From Labilithrix sp. (GTDB taxonomy: Bacteria > Myxococcota_A > Polyangia > Polyangiales > Polyangiaceae): a stretch of DNA of 37,761 nt. This document shows positions 1-7,050 of the stretch, in pieces. A model generated the notes under the pieces. That model was not told the DNA's origin. It worked only from the letters and a program-made list of their open reading frames with translations, and did not search any database. Each line of letters opens with the position of its first letter. The first letter of the stretch is position 1. A program made the translations under genes and the position numbers. The stretch is taken from NCBI GenBank assembly GCA_019637175.1, contig JAHBWD010000076.1:1-37761 (forward strand), in the 5' to 3' direction.

Positions 1-765
1 CGTGAGAAGCAGATAGATGCCCACGCCCGTCGCGACGATGCCGCTCGCGAGCGTGATGTCGGTGACGAGCCCGAACGTCTTCTCGCGATCGAGCGCCGAT
101 CGCGCGTCGCCGTTGCACAGGTTGCCCGCCGCGCCGTCGGCGCATCCCGCCGAGGCGTCGCTCCGCGCGGAGAGCGTCAAGATCCCGAAGACGACGCCGG
201 TCGCGATGAGCGCGCCGCCGGCGCCGACGAGGACGATCGGCAGGACCGACGTCGACTTCTCCGGTGGAGGCACGACGACGACAGGCTGCACGGCCGCGGG
301 CTGGCCTTCCTCGCCCTTCCGCTTCTCTCGCTCCTCGCCGCGCTTCTCTTCCTCTTCCTTCGCCTTCTGCTCTTGTTCTTTCTTCTGTTCTTCGACGCGC
401 TTCTTCAGGTTCGCGAGGCGCTTCTGGACGACGTCGCGGTCTCTCGCCTTGCCGCTCGCGAGGTACTTCTCGAGCGCGTCCGTCGCTTCGGCGTAGCGCC
501 CGAGCCGCTCGAGCGCGTTCGAAACATTGAAGAGGAGCTGCGGGCGCCCGCTCAGCGTGTACGCCTCCTGGAACGCGGCGAGCGCCTCTTCGTAGCGCCC
601 CTCCGCGTACGCGGCGTCGCCCTTGGCGAAGAGCTCCTTCGCGTGCGCGTCTTGCGCGGCCTTGTCGGGCTTCGGCTGCGCGGCTGCCTCCGGCGGGGCC
701 GCGAGCAGCCCGAGCACCATGATCGTCGCGAACGTCGCCTTTCGGCCCCAGAGCCCCGCGTTCAT
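1..765 (-). CDS. TPR-containing single-pass membrane protein, 3' end outside the window
   Basis: Starting at the ATG at 765 the minus strand is open to the left edge (255 codons), so the C-terminus is missing. Residues about 10-29 form a signal-like hydrophobic stretch ending in Ala-rich residues. Residues about 40-105 read as a TPR pair (KGDAAYAEGRYEEALAAFQE; LERLGRYAEATDALEKYL). A highly charged Lys/Glu coiled coil follows (about 118-155), then a Pro-rich linker and a hydrophobic segment near 175-198 (LPIVLVGAGGALIATGVVFG), with a second hydrophobic stretch at the edge. This build is common in myxobacterial proteins encoded next to kinases. The start overlaps the stop of the upstream kinase by four bases (ATGA), so translation is probably coupled and the protein may be a partner or output of that kinase. 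The exact function is not recognisable. Confidence 0.8.
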   Translation of the reverse strand, partial: MNAGLWGRKATFATIMVLGLLAAPPEAAAQPKPDKAAQDAHAKELFAKGDAAYAEGRYEEALAAFQEAYTLSGRPQLLFNVSNALERLGRYAEATDALEKYLASGKARDRDVVQKRLANLKKRVEEQKKEQEQKAKEEEEKRGEEREKRKGEEGQPAAVQPVVVVPPPEKSTSVLPIVLVGAGGALIATGVVFGILTLSARSDASAGCADGAAGNLCNGDARSALDREKTFGLVTDITLASGIVATGVGIYLLLT

Positions 766-2486
766 TCCCAGGGGTCGATGTTATCCGTTCTCGAGCGGTC
801 CGGCCCTTTTCCTTGTGGACGCGGCGGCTTTCCCTGCGGGCCCACGAAAGCGGGGCCCGTCGGGGGAGGCGGCTTGGGCGCCGCCGAGCCGGGGCCCGCG
901 GGCGCGCTCGGTCGGAGCGCGATCTGCGGGAGCGGCGGCTGGGTCTCGTCGAACTGGACGAGGAGGGTCTCGTAGCCCGGCGCCGAGACGCGCAGGACGT
1001 GCTTGCTCCCGTCGCGGTTCATCGTCTTCGCGAATTTTCCCGTCCCGACGACGACGCCGTCGAGCTCGAGGACCGCGCTCTCGGGCGTGGTGTGGACGTT
1101 GACGTCGAACGTCGAGCCCGCGGGGGCCACCGCGCTCGGGGCCTCCGCGGGGGCGGCGCCCGCGGTGCGCGAGCTCCGCGAGACGACCACGCCGATCCCG
1201 ATCACGACGGCGAGCGCGAGGCCGAGCGCGCCGAGCACGAGCGCGCCGCCGTTCTGTTTCTGCGGAGGCGCCGCGTAGACGGAGCTGTGGATGCCTTGCC
1301 CGAAGCTCGGCGTGCCGTCGTGACCGGCATGTTGAACGTTGGGGTGCATCGCGCTCGCCATGCCGCTCATCGAGGCCGCCGGCGACATGCTCGCGAGCTG
1401 CGCGCTCGGCACGGGCGTGGGCGGGAGCGATCCCGCGCGCAGGCTGCCGCTCGCGTTCCAGTTGTTCGACACCGCCGTGTTGCCGCTGATCGGACCGGCG
1501 CCGGTGATCGCCGCGACCCCCGCGCTCGGGCGCGAGAGCACCTGCGTGTACGGCACGACGACGGCCTCGGTGTGGTCGCTGTTCTTGAACGCCGGCTCCC
1601 AGATCACGCGCGCGCGATCGCTCGCGAAGGGCAGGAGCGCCTCGCCGAGCAGGCGCATCGAGAGGAAGCGATCGTCGGCGCGGAGCGCCATCGCGCGCAC
1701 GACGACGCGCTCGAAGGCCTCGGGCAGGTCGGGCTTGAGCGCCCGCAGGGGCGGGTGGTCGCCCTTGCAGATCGCCATCGCCATCGTGAGAAAGTTGTTC
1801 CCCTTGTCGACGTACGGCCGCTGGCCCGTCACGCCCTCGTAGAGGATGACGCCCATCGAGTACTGATCGGTGCGCCGATCGGGCGCCTTCTCGGCGCGCA
1901 CGCTCTCGGGCGACGCGTAGTGCGGCGTCCCGACGAAGGCCGAGTCGGTCGTGAGCGCCGCGTCGGCCGACTCGCTCACGAGCTTCGAGATGCCGAAGTC
2001 GAGGACCTTCGGCACCGTCTCGCCGTTCCACGATCGCGCGAGGAAGATGTTCGACGGCTTGAGATCGCGGTGGAGCACGCCGTGCTCGTGCGCGAAGTCG
2101 ACGGCGGCGATGATCGGGAGCAGGATGTCGACGAGCGTCGCGATCGGGAGCGAGCCGTCGCGCTTGATCACCTGGCCGAGCGTCTCGCCCTCGAGATACT
2201 CCATGACGAGGCACGGCAGCCCGTCGATGACGCCGCAGTCGGTGATGTCGACGATGTTCGGGTGTCGCATGCGCGAGGCGAGCTGCCCCTCGCGTAGAAA
2301 CCGCTGCACGACGATCTGATCGTCGAGGAAGCGCCGGCGGAGCGTCTTGATCGCGACGCGCTTGTCGAGCGTCGTGTGCACGGCGTCGTAGACGTCGCCC
2401 ATGCCGCCGGAGCCGATACGTGACTTGACGTGATACTGACCGAGCGTGCTCGCGGGGAGCAGGTCGAGGGAGCCACGGTCCGCCAC
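762..2486 (-). CDS. Ser/Thr protein kinase (PknB-like) with transmembrane segment and C-terminal PEGA domain
   Basis: A Hanks-type kinase of 574 residues. The catalytic domain spans about 15-290, with glycine loop IGSGGMGDVY, lysine in VAIKTLR, catalytic loop HRDLKPSNIF, DFGISK magnesium motif and GTPHYASPE activation segment. All key residues are present, so it should be active. A Pro/Ser/Ala/Met-rich linker leads to a membrane helix near 415-437 (GALVLGALGLALAVVIGIG). The exported C-terminus holds a PEGA-type repeat (FDVNVHTTPESAVLELDGV ... HVLRVSAPGYE), often found on the outer part of bacterial kinases and surface proteins. The start is GTG at 2486; no strong ribosome site was seen. It begins 30 bases after sthA ends and overlaps the TPR gene by ATGA, suggesting one transcript. 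The substrate and signal are unknown. Confidence 0.93.
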   Translation of the reverse strand: MADRGSLDLLPASTLGQYHVKSRIGSGGMGDVYDAVHTTLDKRVAIKTLRRRFLDDQIVVQRFLREGQLASRMRHPNIVDITDCGVIDGLPCLVMEYLEGETLGQVIKRDGSLPIATLVDILLPIIAAVDFAHEHGVLHRDLKPSNIFLARSWNGETVPKVLDFGISKLVSESADAALTTDSAFVGTPHYASPESVRAEKAPDRRTDQYSMGVILYEGVTGQRPYVDKGNNFLTMAMAICKGDHPPLRALKPDLPEAFERVVVRAMALRADDRFLSMRLLGEALLPFASDRARVIWEPAFKNSDHTEAVVVPYTQVLSRPSAGVAAITGAGPISGNTAVSNNWNASGSLRAGSLPPTPVPSAQLASMSPAASMSGMASAMHPNVQHAGHDGTPSFGQGIHSSVYAAPPQKQNGGALVLGALGLALAVVIGIGVVVSRSSRTAGAAPAEAPSAVAPAGSTFDVNVHTTPESAVLELDGVVVGTGKFAKTMNRDGSKHVLRVSAPGYETLLVQFDETQPPLPQIALRPSAPAGPGSAAPKPPPPTGPAFVGPQGKPPRPQGKGPDRSRTDNIDPWE

Positions 2487-2516
2487 ACCCCGAGCATAAC
2501 ACGACCCCTGAAAAAC

Positions 2517-3917
2517 TCAGGATCGCAGCTTGTTTAGCCCATCCAGAGCCGCGACCTTGTAGGCCTCCGCGAGCGTCGGATAGTTGAAGACAGTGTCGCG
2601 GAAGTACTCGATGGTGGCGCCGAGCGCGATGACGGCCTGGCCGATGTGGATGATCTCCGCCGCGTTCTCGCCGATCGCGTGGACGCCGAGGACGCGCCGC
2701 GACGCGGGATCGAACAGGATCTTGAGCAGGCCGATCCGGTCTCCGACCATCTGGGCCTTGGCGAGCTCGTCGTAGCGGGCGACGCCGACCTCGTAGGGGA
2801 TCTTGGCCTCGGTGAGCTCCTGCTCGTTGCGGCCGACCATCGAGATCTCGGGGATCGTGTAGATGCCGTAGGGGAGGAGGTTCGAAGGGATCGCCTTCGC
2901 CTCGTCGAACATGTGGAGGCTCGCGAGCCGCCCTTGCTCCATCGACACCGACGCGAGCGACGGGAAGCCGATGCAGTCGCCTGCGGCATAGATGTGCGGC
3001 ACGTTGGTCTGGAACCACTCGTTGACCTTCAGGCGCCCGCGCGCGTCGGCCTCGAGGCCTGCCGCGGCGAGCGCGAGGCGATCGGTGTTGGACTGGCGGC
3101 CGACGGCGTAGAGGAGCGCGTCGGCGCGCACGGTCTTCCCGCTCTCGAGCTTCGCGGCGACGACCGATCCGTTCGCGCCTTGTTCGAGGGCGCACGACAC
3201 GACGTTCTCGCCCAGACGGAACGTCACGTTGTGGCGTCGCATGTGATAGGTGAGCGTGTCGATGATCTCTTCGTCGACGAAGTCGAGGATGCGCTTCCGC
3301 GAATCGATCAGCGTGACCTCGCCGCCGAGCGCGCAGAGCATCGACGCGTACTCGAGGCCGATGACGCCGGCGCCGACGATGACGAGGTGCTTCGGGATCT
3401 CTTCGACGTTCGCGAGCTGATCGCTGTTGAAGATCCGCTTGCCGTCGACGGCGATGCTCGGGTTCTCCGCCGGCCGCGTTCCGCACGCGACGAGCACGCG
3501 ATCGGCCTCGACGCGCTCGGCTCCGCCTCCTTGCAGCTCCACGAGGAGCGTGTGGGGCCCCTCGAAGCGCGCCGATCCGTGCACGACCTCGACGTCGTTG
3601 CGCTTGAGCTGCGCGCGCACGACCTCGATCTCGTGCTGGAGGACGGGCCGTACGCGCCTCTCGAGATCCGAGACCGCGATCGCGTCTTTGAGCCGGTAGT
3701 CGCGCCCGTAGAACGCGCGCTGCCGGAAGCCGGAGAGGTAGAGCACCGCTTCGCGCAGCGTCTTGCTGGGGATCGTGCCCGTGTGGAGCGACACGCCGCC
3801 GATCCGATCCTGCCGATCGATCACGACGACGCGCTTGCGGAGCTTCGCCGCGCAGATCGCCGCCTTCTGCCCGGCGGGGCCCGATCCGATGACGACGAGA
3901 TCGTAGCGATCGCGCAT
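2517..3917 (-). CDS. sthA: Si-specific NAD(P)+ transhydrogenase (soluble pyridine nucleotide transhydrogenase)
   Basis: A 466-residue FAD flavoprotein of the class I pyridine nucleotide-disulfide oxidoreductase fold, the usual length for SthA. The N-terminal FAD motif is VVIGSGPAGQKAA and the central NAD(P) motif is LVIVGAGVIGLEYASML (about 175-191). ATG DG-type motifs (LLYAVGRQSNTD; IYAAGDCIG) and a C-terminal dimerisation domain follow. At the position where dihydrolipoamide dehydrogenase has the CxxxxC redox disulfide, this protein reads GGVSLHTGTIPSKTLREA: both cysteines are absent and the TGTIPSK form matches soluble transhydrogenases. It would exchange hydride between NADPH and NAD+ in the cytoplasm, balancing the two pools. 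It lies 30 bases before the kinase gene and may be transcribed with it. Start ATG at 3917. Confidence 0.93.
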   Translation of the reverse strand: MRDRYDLVVIGSGPAGQKAAICAAKLRKRVVVIDRQDRIGGVSLHTGTIPSKTLREAVLYLSGFRQRAFYGRDYRLKDAIAVSDLERRVRPVLQHEIEVVRAQLKRNDVEVVHGSARFEGPHTLLVELQGGGAERVEADRVLVACGTRPAENPSIAVDGKRIFNSDQLANVEEIPKHLVIVGAGVIGLEYASMLCALGGEVTLIDSRKRILDFVDEEIIDTLTYHMRRHNVTFRLGENVVSCALEQGANGSVVAAKLESGKTVRADALLYAVGRQSNTDRLALAAAGLEADARGRLKVNEWFQTNVPHIYAAGDCIGFPSLASVSMEQGRLASLHMFDEAKAIPSNLLPYGIYTIPEISMVGRNEQELTEAKIPYEVGVARYDELAKAQMVGDRIGLLKILFDPASRRVLGVHAIGENAAEIIHIGQAVIALGATIEYFRDTVFNYPTLAEAYKVAALDGLNKLRS

Positions 3918-3951
3918 GCGACCGTTACTTTACTCGCGTCGTGTCGCGTCG

Positions 3952-4644
3952 CTACTGCTCGATGCAGTAGATGCGATTCACCTCGGAGCACGGCTCGGTG
4001 CCGAGGTTCGTCCAGCTGTTCGCGCCGCCGTTGTTGGCTTCACCGACGCGGCCGGTGCCGCCGCCTGCCCACTGCGCGCAGTCGGGACCCGAGTAGGTGC
4101 CGTTCGAAGTGGTGCCCGTCCACACGCGGTCTTCGGCGTCGGGGAGCGCGGCGCCGTTCTCGTCTCGGTTGAGCAGGTGTTTCAGCTGCGTCGTGGCGAG
4201 GCCCGCCTTGTCGTCGGCGACGAGCTCGCCGGTCGGCAGGAACCAAGGGCCGGCGCTCGTGACGCGATCGATCGCGTTCGTTCCGGGAACGGAGAGCCAC
4301 GCCTTGTACGTGCCGCCGAGCTTCGCGGCGGCGAGCGTGTTGCACAGCGCATCTGCGGCAGCGAGGCCGCCCAGGTTGCCGCTTCGAAGCGCCGACGACG
4401 CGAACGCGCGCAGCGGCTTCTTCGCGACGTCGGGCGCCGCCTCCGGCACGTCCGTGCCCGCGTCGACGGGCTCGTCGATCGTCGTCGGCTCGGTCGGCGC
4501 GCCCGCGTCGCTCCGCGCCTGGCGGCCCGGCAGATCGACGCCGCTCTCCGGCTCTTCATCGGGCGAGGCGTAGCCGAAGCACGCGACCATCCCGGCCGCG
4601 AGCGCGAACGCAACGAACCCATGACCGAGCATGCCCGAGCGCAT
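3952..4644 (-). CDS. DUF1554-like secreted lipoprotein
   Basis: A 230-residue protein. The N-terminus (GHGFVAFALAAGMVACFGY) is a signal peptide ending in a plausible lipobox (GMVAC). A low-complexity acidic/Thr/Pro linker (about 27-70) is followed by a globular domain from about 78 to the end. This reads like the DUF1554/C-type-lectin-like fold: FASSALRSGNLGGLAAADALC, CNTLAAAKLGGTYKAWLS, GPWFLPTGELVADD, VWTGTTSNGTYSG, NSWTNLGTEPCSEVNRIYCIEQ. The four cysteines probably form disulfides. The domain is known from Leptospira and many delta-proteobacterial surface proteins, without an assigned function. It lies 34 bases downstream of the sthA start, on the same strand. ATG at 4644 is used; ATG at 4632 is an alternative. 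Confidence 0.75.
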   Translation of the reverse strand: MRSGMLGHGFVAFALAAGMVACFGYASPDEEPESGVDLPGRQARSDAGAPTEPTTIDEPVDAGTDVPEAAPDVAKKPLRAFASSALRSGNLGGLAAADALCNTLAAAKLGGTYKAWLSVPGTNAIDRVTSAGPWFLPTGELVADDKAGLATTQLKHLLNRDENGAALPDAEDRVWTGTTSNGTYSGPDCAQWAGGGTGRVGEANNGGANSWTNLGTEPCSEVNRIYCIEQ

Positions 4645-4762
4645 ACCGACCCGCCCTCTCTTCCTCCGAAGGATACAACCGGCGGGCCGTCAGCGCTCGT
4701 TCTGCCGGATGGAACGCGCGCGATCCAGGGGCCTCGCCGATCCATCGGGGAGCCATGAGGCG

Positions 4763-5071
4763 TCTCGCTCTCGAGAAAAGGACGAATGTGGAAGAGCGAA
4801 CACGGACCGGGGACCCGGGAATGGAGAGAAAGACGAATGTGGAAGAGCGAACACGGACCGGGGAACCGGGAAGTGCCCACTGCCGCGCACCGCGACGCGC
4901 CTCGTCCATCCCGGCCCGCCTCTCGCTCTCGAGAAAAGGACGAATGTGGAAGAGCGAACACGGACCGGGGAACCGGGAAGTGCCCACTGCCGCGCACCGC
5001 GACGCGCCTCGTCCATCCCGGCCCGCCGCTCAGCTCCCTGTTCTCTGTTCCGTGTTCGCTCTTCCACATTC
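4763..5071. repeat. Left repeat array of the four-helix-bundle element
   Basis: Three direct copies of the core GAATGTGGAAGAGCGAACAC(GG) start at 4784, 4835 and 4942 (spacings 51 and 107), and one inverted copy occupies 5050-5071. Each direct copy is followed by a GGGAACCGGGAA-type purine motif. The second and third copies share an additional identical segment of about 48 bases (starting GTGCCCACTGCCGCGCACC, at about 4872 and 4979), so the 107-base unit is a true tandem duplication. GAGAAAAGG precedes the first and third cores and GAGAGAAAG the second. The segment is purine-rich on the plus strand and could pair with the right array in RNA. Confidence 0.85.
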
Positions 5072-5120
5072 GACCTTTTTCTCGGGCAACTTTGGCGCGA
5101 GCAGGGCCGATGGGAGCGGC

Positions 5121-5480
5121 ATGATCGATAGGCAGGTTCGGGGGCGGGATATCGCAGAGCGGACGATGGATCTGGCGGTGCGCGTGGTGAGGATGGTGGA
5201 AGGGCTGCCCCGCAAGCTCATGACGCGGCACATCTCGCAGCAGCTTCTGCGCGCGGCGACGGCCGGAGGAGCCAACTACCAGGAGGCCCGACACGCCGAG
5301 AGCCGCGCCGACTTCATCCACAAGGTCCGCGTCGCAGCGAAAGAGACCTCCGAGACGCTCTACTGGCTCCAACTACTCGAGCGCCTGGGCGTCAGCGACC
5401 TCGGCCCGCTGATGCGGGAGGCCGACGAGCTCGTCGCCATCCTCGTCGCCTCCGCCAACACCGCCCGCGCCAACAGCTGA
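5121..5480 (+). CDS. Four-helix bundle protein (23S rRNA intervening-sequence / bAvd-like family)
   Basis: A 119-residue, all-alpha protein. Visible family features are an N-terminal helix (ERTMDLAVRVVRMVEGLPRK), the SQQLLRAATAGGANYQEAR segment typical of the TIGR02436/PF05635 family (usual form: QLRRAATSIPANIAEG), the HKVRVAAKETSETLYWLQLL helix, and a C-terminal helix (LGPLMREADELVAILVAS). The length is normal for the family and the frame is intact. ATG at 5121 has GGGAG six bases upstream. Members are found inside 23S rRNA insertions and as Avd accessory proteins of diversity-generating retroelements, where they form pentamers; most orphan copies have no known role. Here it is the only gene between inverted repeat arrays. 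No reverse transcriptase or variable repeat is adjacent. Confidence 0.85.
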   Translation: MIDRQVRGRDIAERTMDLAVRVVRMVEGLPRKLMTRHISQQLLRAATAGGANYQEARHAESRADFIHKVRVAAKETSETLYWLQLLERLGVSDLGPLMREADELVAILVASANTARANS

Positions 5481-5515
5481 TCCTCCCCCCGCCGTCCCGT
5501 TCCCCGTTCCCCGTC

Positions 5516-5665
5516 CCGTGTTCGCTCTTCCACATTCGTCTTCTTCTGCACTTCCCGGTTCCCCGTCCCGTGTTCGCTCTTCCACATTCGTCTTCTTCTG
5601 CACTTCCCGGTTCCCCGTCCCGTGTTCGCTCTTCCACATTCGTCCTTTTCTCGAGAGAGCGAGAG
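5516..5665. repeat. Right repeat array of the four-helix-bundle element
   Basis: Three copies of the reverse complement of the left core (CCGTGTTCGCTCTTCCAC...) start at 5516, 5568 and 5620, with an exact 52-base period. Between cores lies CGTCTTCTTCTGCACTTCCC followed by GGTTCCCCGTC, the complement type of the left GGGAACCGGGAA motif. The last copy runs into CCTTTTCTCGAGAGAGCGAG, which mirrors the left outer end. The array is pyrimidine-rich on the plus strand. Confidence 0.85.
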
Positions 5666-5667
5666 CC

Positions 5668-7050
5668 TCACGGGCGAGCGAGCTCTCGAGTGGCCGCGAT
5701 CCCGGGCATGAAGAGATACGCGCCGCCGCGCACGTGCACGAAGCGCGGCACGCCGGTGACGCGCTTGCGCACCGGATCGGCTTGCATCGTGAAGCATCCG
5801 CCGCCGGGGCCGGCGATGGGATCGGGATCGTCGTAGAGCCCGAGGCCTTTGGGGTTGTTCATCCACGTGTTCTGGGTGAACTCGAACTGGCGCGAGATGT
5901 CGGCGCAGAAGCAGAGGAAGTGCAGGCCGCGGCCGGAGCGCTCGTCGTCGACGTCGTCGGATCGGAGCAGCTCGCGCGGCGTCATCGTGGGATCGACGGG
6001 GCGGCCGAAGGCGCGCCCGCGGCGCACGATGCGGTGGCGGTTGACGAGCTTGATCGCTTCTTCCTTGCCGAAGTCGATCATGTCGTCGCGCGGGTTCGTT
6101 CGACGGATGTGCGAGCCGATGGGGCAGACGTGGCCGAGCCTGTCTTCGCTCGCGAAGCCGAAATCGTTCTCGTCGGCCGCGTTGCGGCCCGGATCGGCGT
6201 CGGCGTAGCCGATGACGGGCGCGCCGCTCGGCCAGCGGCCGACCATCCGCGACGCGAGCCACTCGGGCTGCACGCCGAGGCGCTCGGCCTCCGCGGCGAC
6301 GAAGCTCCAGAACGCGCCGACGTCTTGGCGGAGTGTGCGCGCGACGAGGTAGCTGCCGTTGCGGCCGAACGCAGGCCCCGCGGGCAGCTTGCCGTACTCG
6401 TTCGGGTAGCCGAGGAGGATCTCGCCGGCGTTGATCGTGTTCGCGTGGCTGCCCGGCCGCCGATCGTGGAAGCCGCGCACCTCCGGCTGGCTGACGCCGT
6501 CGCGAAAGCCGAAGTGCTCCTTGCGATCGGCGAGCAGCTGCGTCGAGAGGAGCCCGAGCTCCGCGAGGCCGCTCGCCGCCTGCTCCGCGCGGTGATCGGC
6601 GACCCGCTCGGCGAGCTCGCCGTCCGTCCGCGCGTAGAGCAGCAGCATCACGTGGAGGCGCGGATCGGGGACGTCGTCTTCGCTCGATGCCGCGTCCGCC
6701 GGCGCGCGGCCCCACCACCAGTGCGCGGGCGCGCTCGTGTCGCCGTCGCCGAGCAGGCGCTTGCGATGGCGCGTGACCATTCCGTCTTGCAGCTCGCGCG
6801 AGAAGCCCTCGAGCGTCTCCCGCGGGAGCCCGAGCCGCATGAGCCCGGCCGCGGTGAACGCGACGTTCGTGCACGCCGCGGCCTCGCGCGGCTCGACCGC
6901 CGCCGTCGTGAGCGGCAGCGCGGCGAGCCACGCCTTCGCCTTCGCGGGATCCGTCACCTCGAGCAGCACGAACGCCGCCGCCTGCATCGCGGCGTAGCCT
7001 CGCAGGATGATCCCCTGGATGTCGTCGAGCTCTAGAGTCGTCGCAGCCAC
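5668..7050 (-). CDS. DyP-type (dye-decolourising) haem peroxidase
   Basis: A 460-residue peroxidase with ferredoxin-like repeats. The signature GXXDG motif is FGFRDGVSQPEV (about 180-191), whose Asp is the acid-base catalyst. The proximal haem ligand is expected at His314 in CPIGSHIRRTNPRD, and Arg in the HIRR and FEFTQNTWMNNP regions completes the haem pocket. The size fits the larger bacterial/fungal-like class rather than the 300-residue Tat-exported type; no Tat or Sec signal is present, so it should be cytoplasmic. The start is GTG at 7050, chosen because GGGAG lies seven bases upstream; it overlaps the end of the preceding gene by 19 bases, implying coupled translation. The stop lies three bases from the repeat element. 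It uses H2O2 to oxidise bulky substrates. Confidence 0.92.
   Translation of the reverse strand: MAATTLELDDIQGIILRGYAAMQAAAFVLLEVTDPAKAKAWLAALPLTTAAVEPREAAACTNVAFTAAGLMRLGLPRETLEGFSRELQDGMVTRHRKRLLGDGDTSAPAHWWWGRAPADAASSEDDVPDPRLHVMLLLYARTDGELAERVADHRAEQAASGLAELGLLSTQLLADRKEHFGFRDGVSQPEVRGFHDRRPGSHANTINAGEILLGYPNEYGKLPAGPAFGRNGSYLVARTLRQDVGAFWSFVAAEAERLGVQPEWLASRMVGRWPSGAPVIGYADADPGRNAADENDFGFASEDRLGHVCPIGSHIRRTNPRDDMIDFGKEEAIKLVNRHRIVRRGRAFGRPVDPTMTPRELLRSDDVDDERSGRGLHFLCFCADISRQFEFTQNTWMNNPKGLGLYDDPDPIAGPGGGCFTMQADPVRKRVTGVPRFVHVRGGAYLFMPGIAATRELARP

Larger units (their letters stand above)
4763..5665. mobile_element. Inverted-repeat-bounded element carrying a four-helix-bundle gene (IVS-like)
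   Basis: The outer ends are near-perfect inverted repeats of about 43 bases. The left end (4763-4805) reads TCTCGCTC-TCGAGAAAAGG and runs on into GAATGTGGAAGAGCGAAC. The right end (5620-5665) is its reverse complement, with one extra CT. Further copies of the 22-base inner core lie inside both flanks, all in the orientation of their own end except one inverted copy next to the gene. The only gene inside is a 119-residue four-helix-bundle protein. This resembles 23S rRNA intervening sequences, where an ORF of this family sits in the loop of a long stem, but no rRNA is nearby. The right end stops three bases from the DyP peroxidase stop codon. Mobility is inferred from structure only; no target duplication was identified. 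Confidence 0.6.

Noticed and set aside
781..3486. A 901-codon open frame on the minus strand
   Set aside because: It crosses the kinase and sthA out of frame, with low-complexity Arg-rich translation; both of those genes have intact motifs in their own frames.
5121..5480. Diversity-generating retroelement around the Avd-like protein
   Set aside because: No template/variable repeat pair or DGR-type reverse transcriptase is nearby; the only RT scraps (8920-9262) are of group II intron type and 3.5 kb away.
4784..5641. Regular repeats that could be a CRISPR array
   Set aside because: The spacings hold identical sequence rather than unique spacers, copies change orientation, there are only seven and no cas genes are present.
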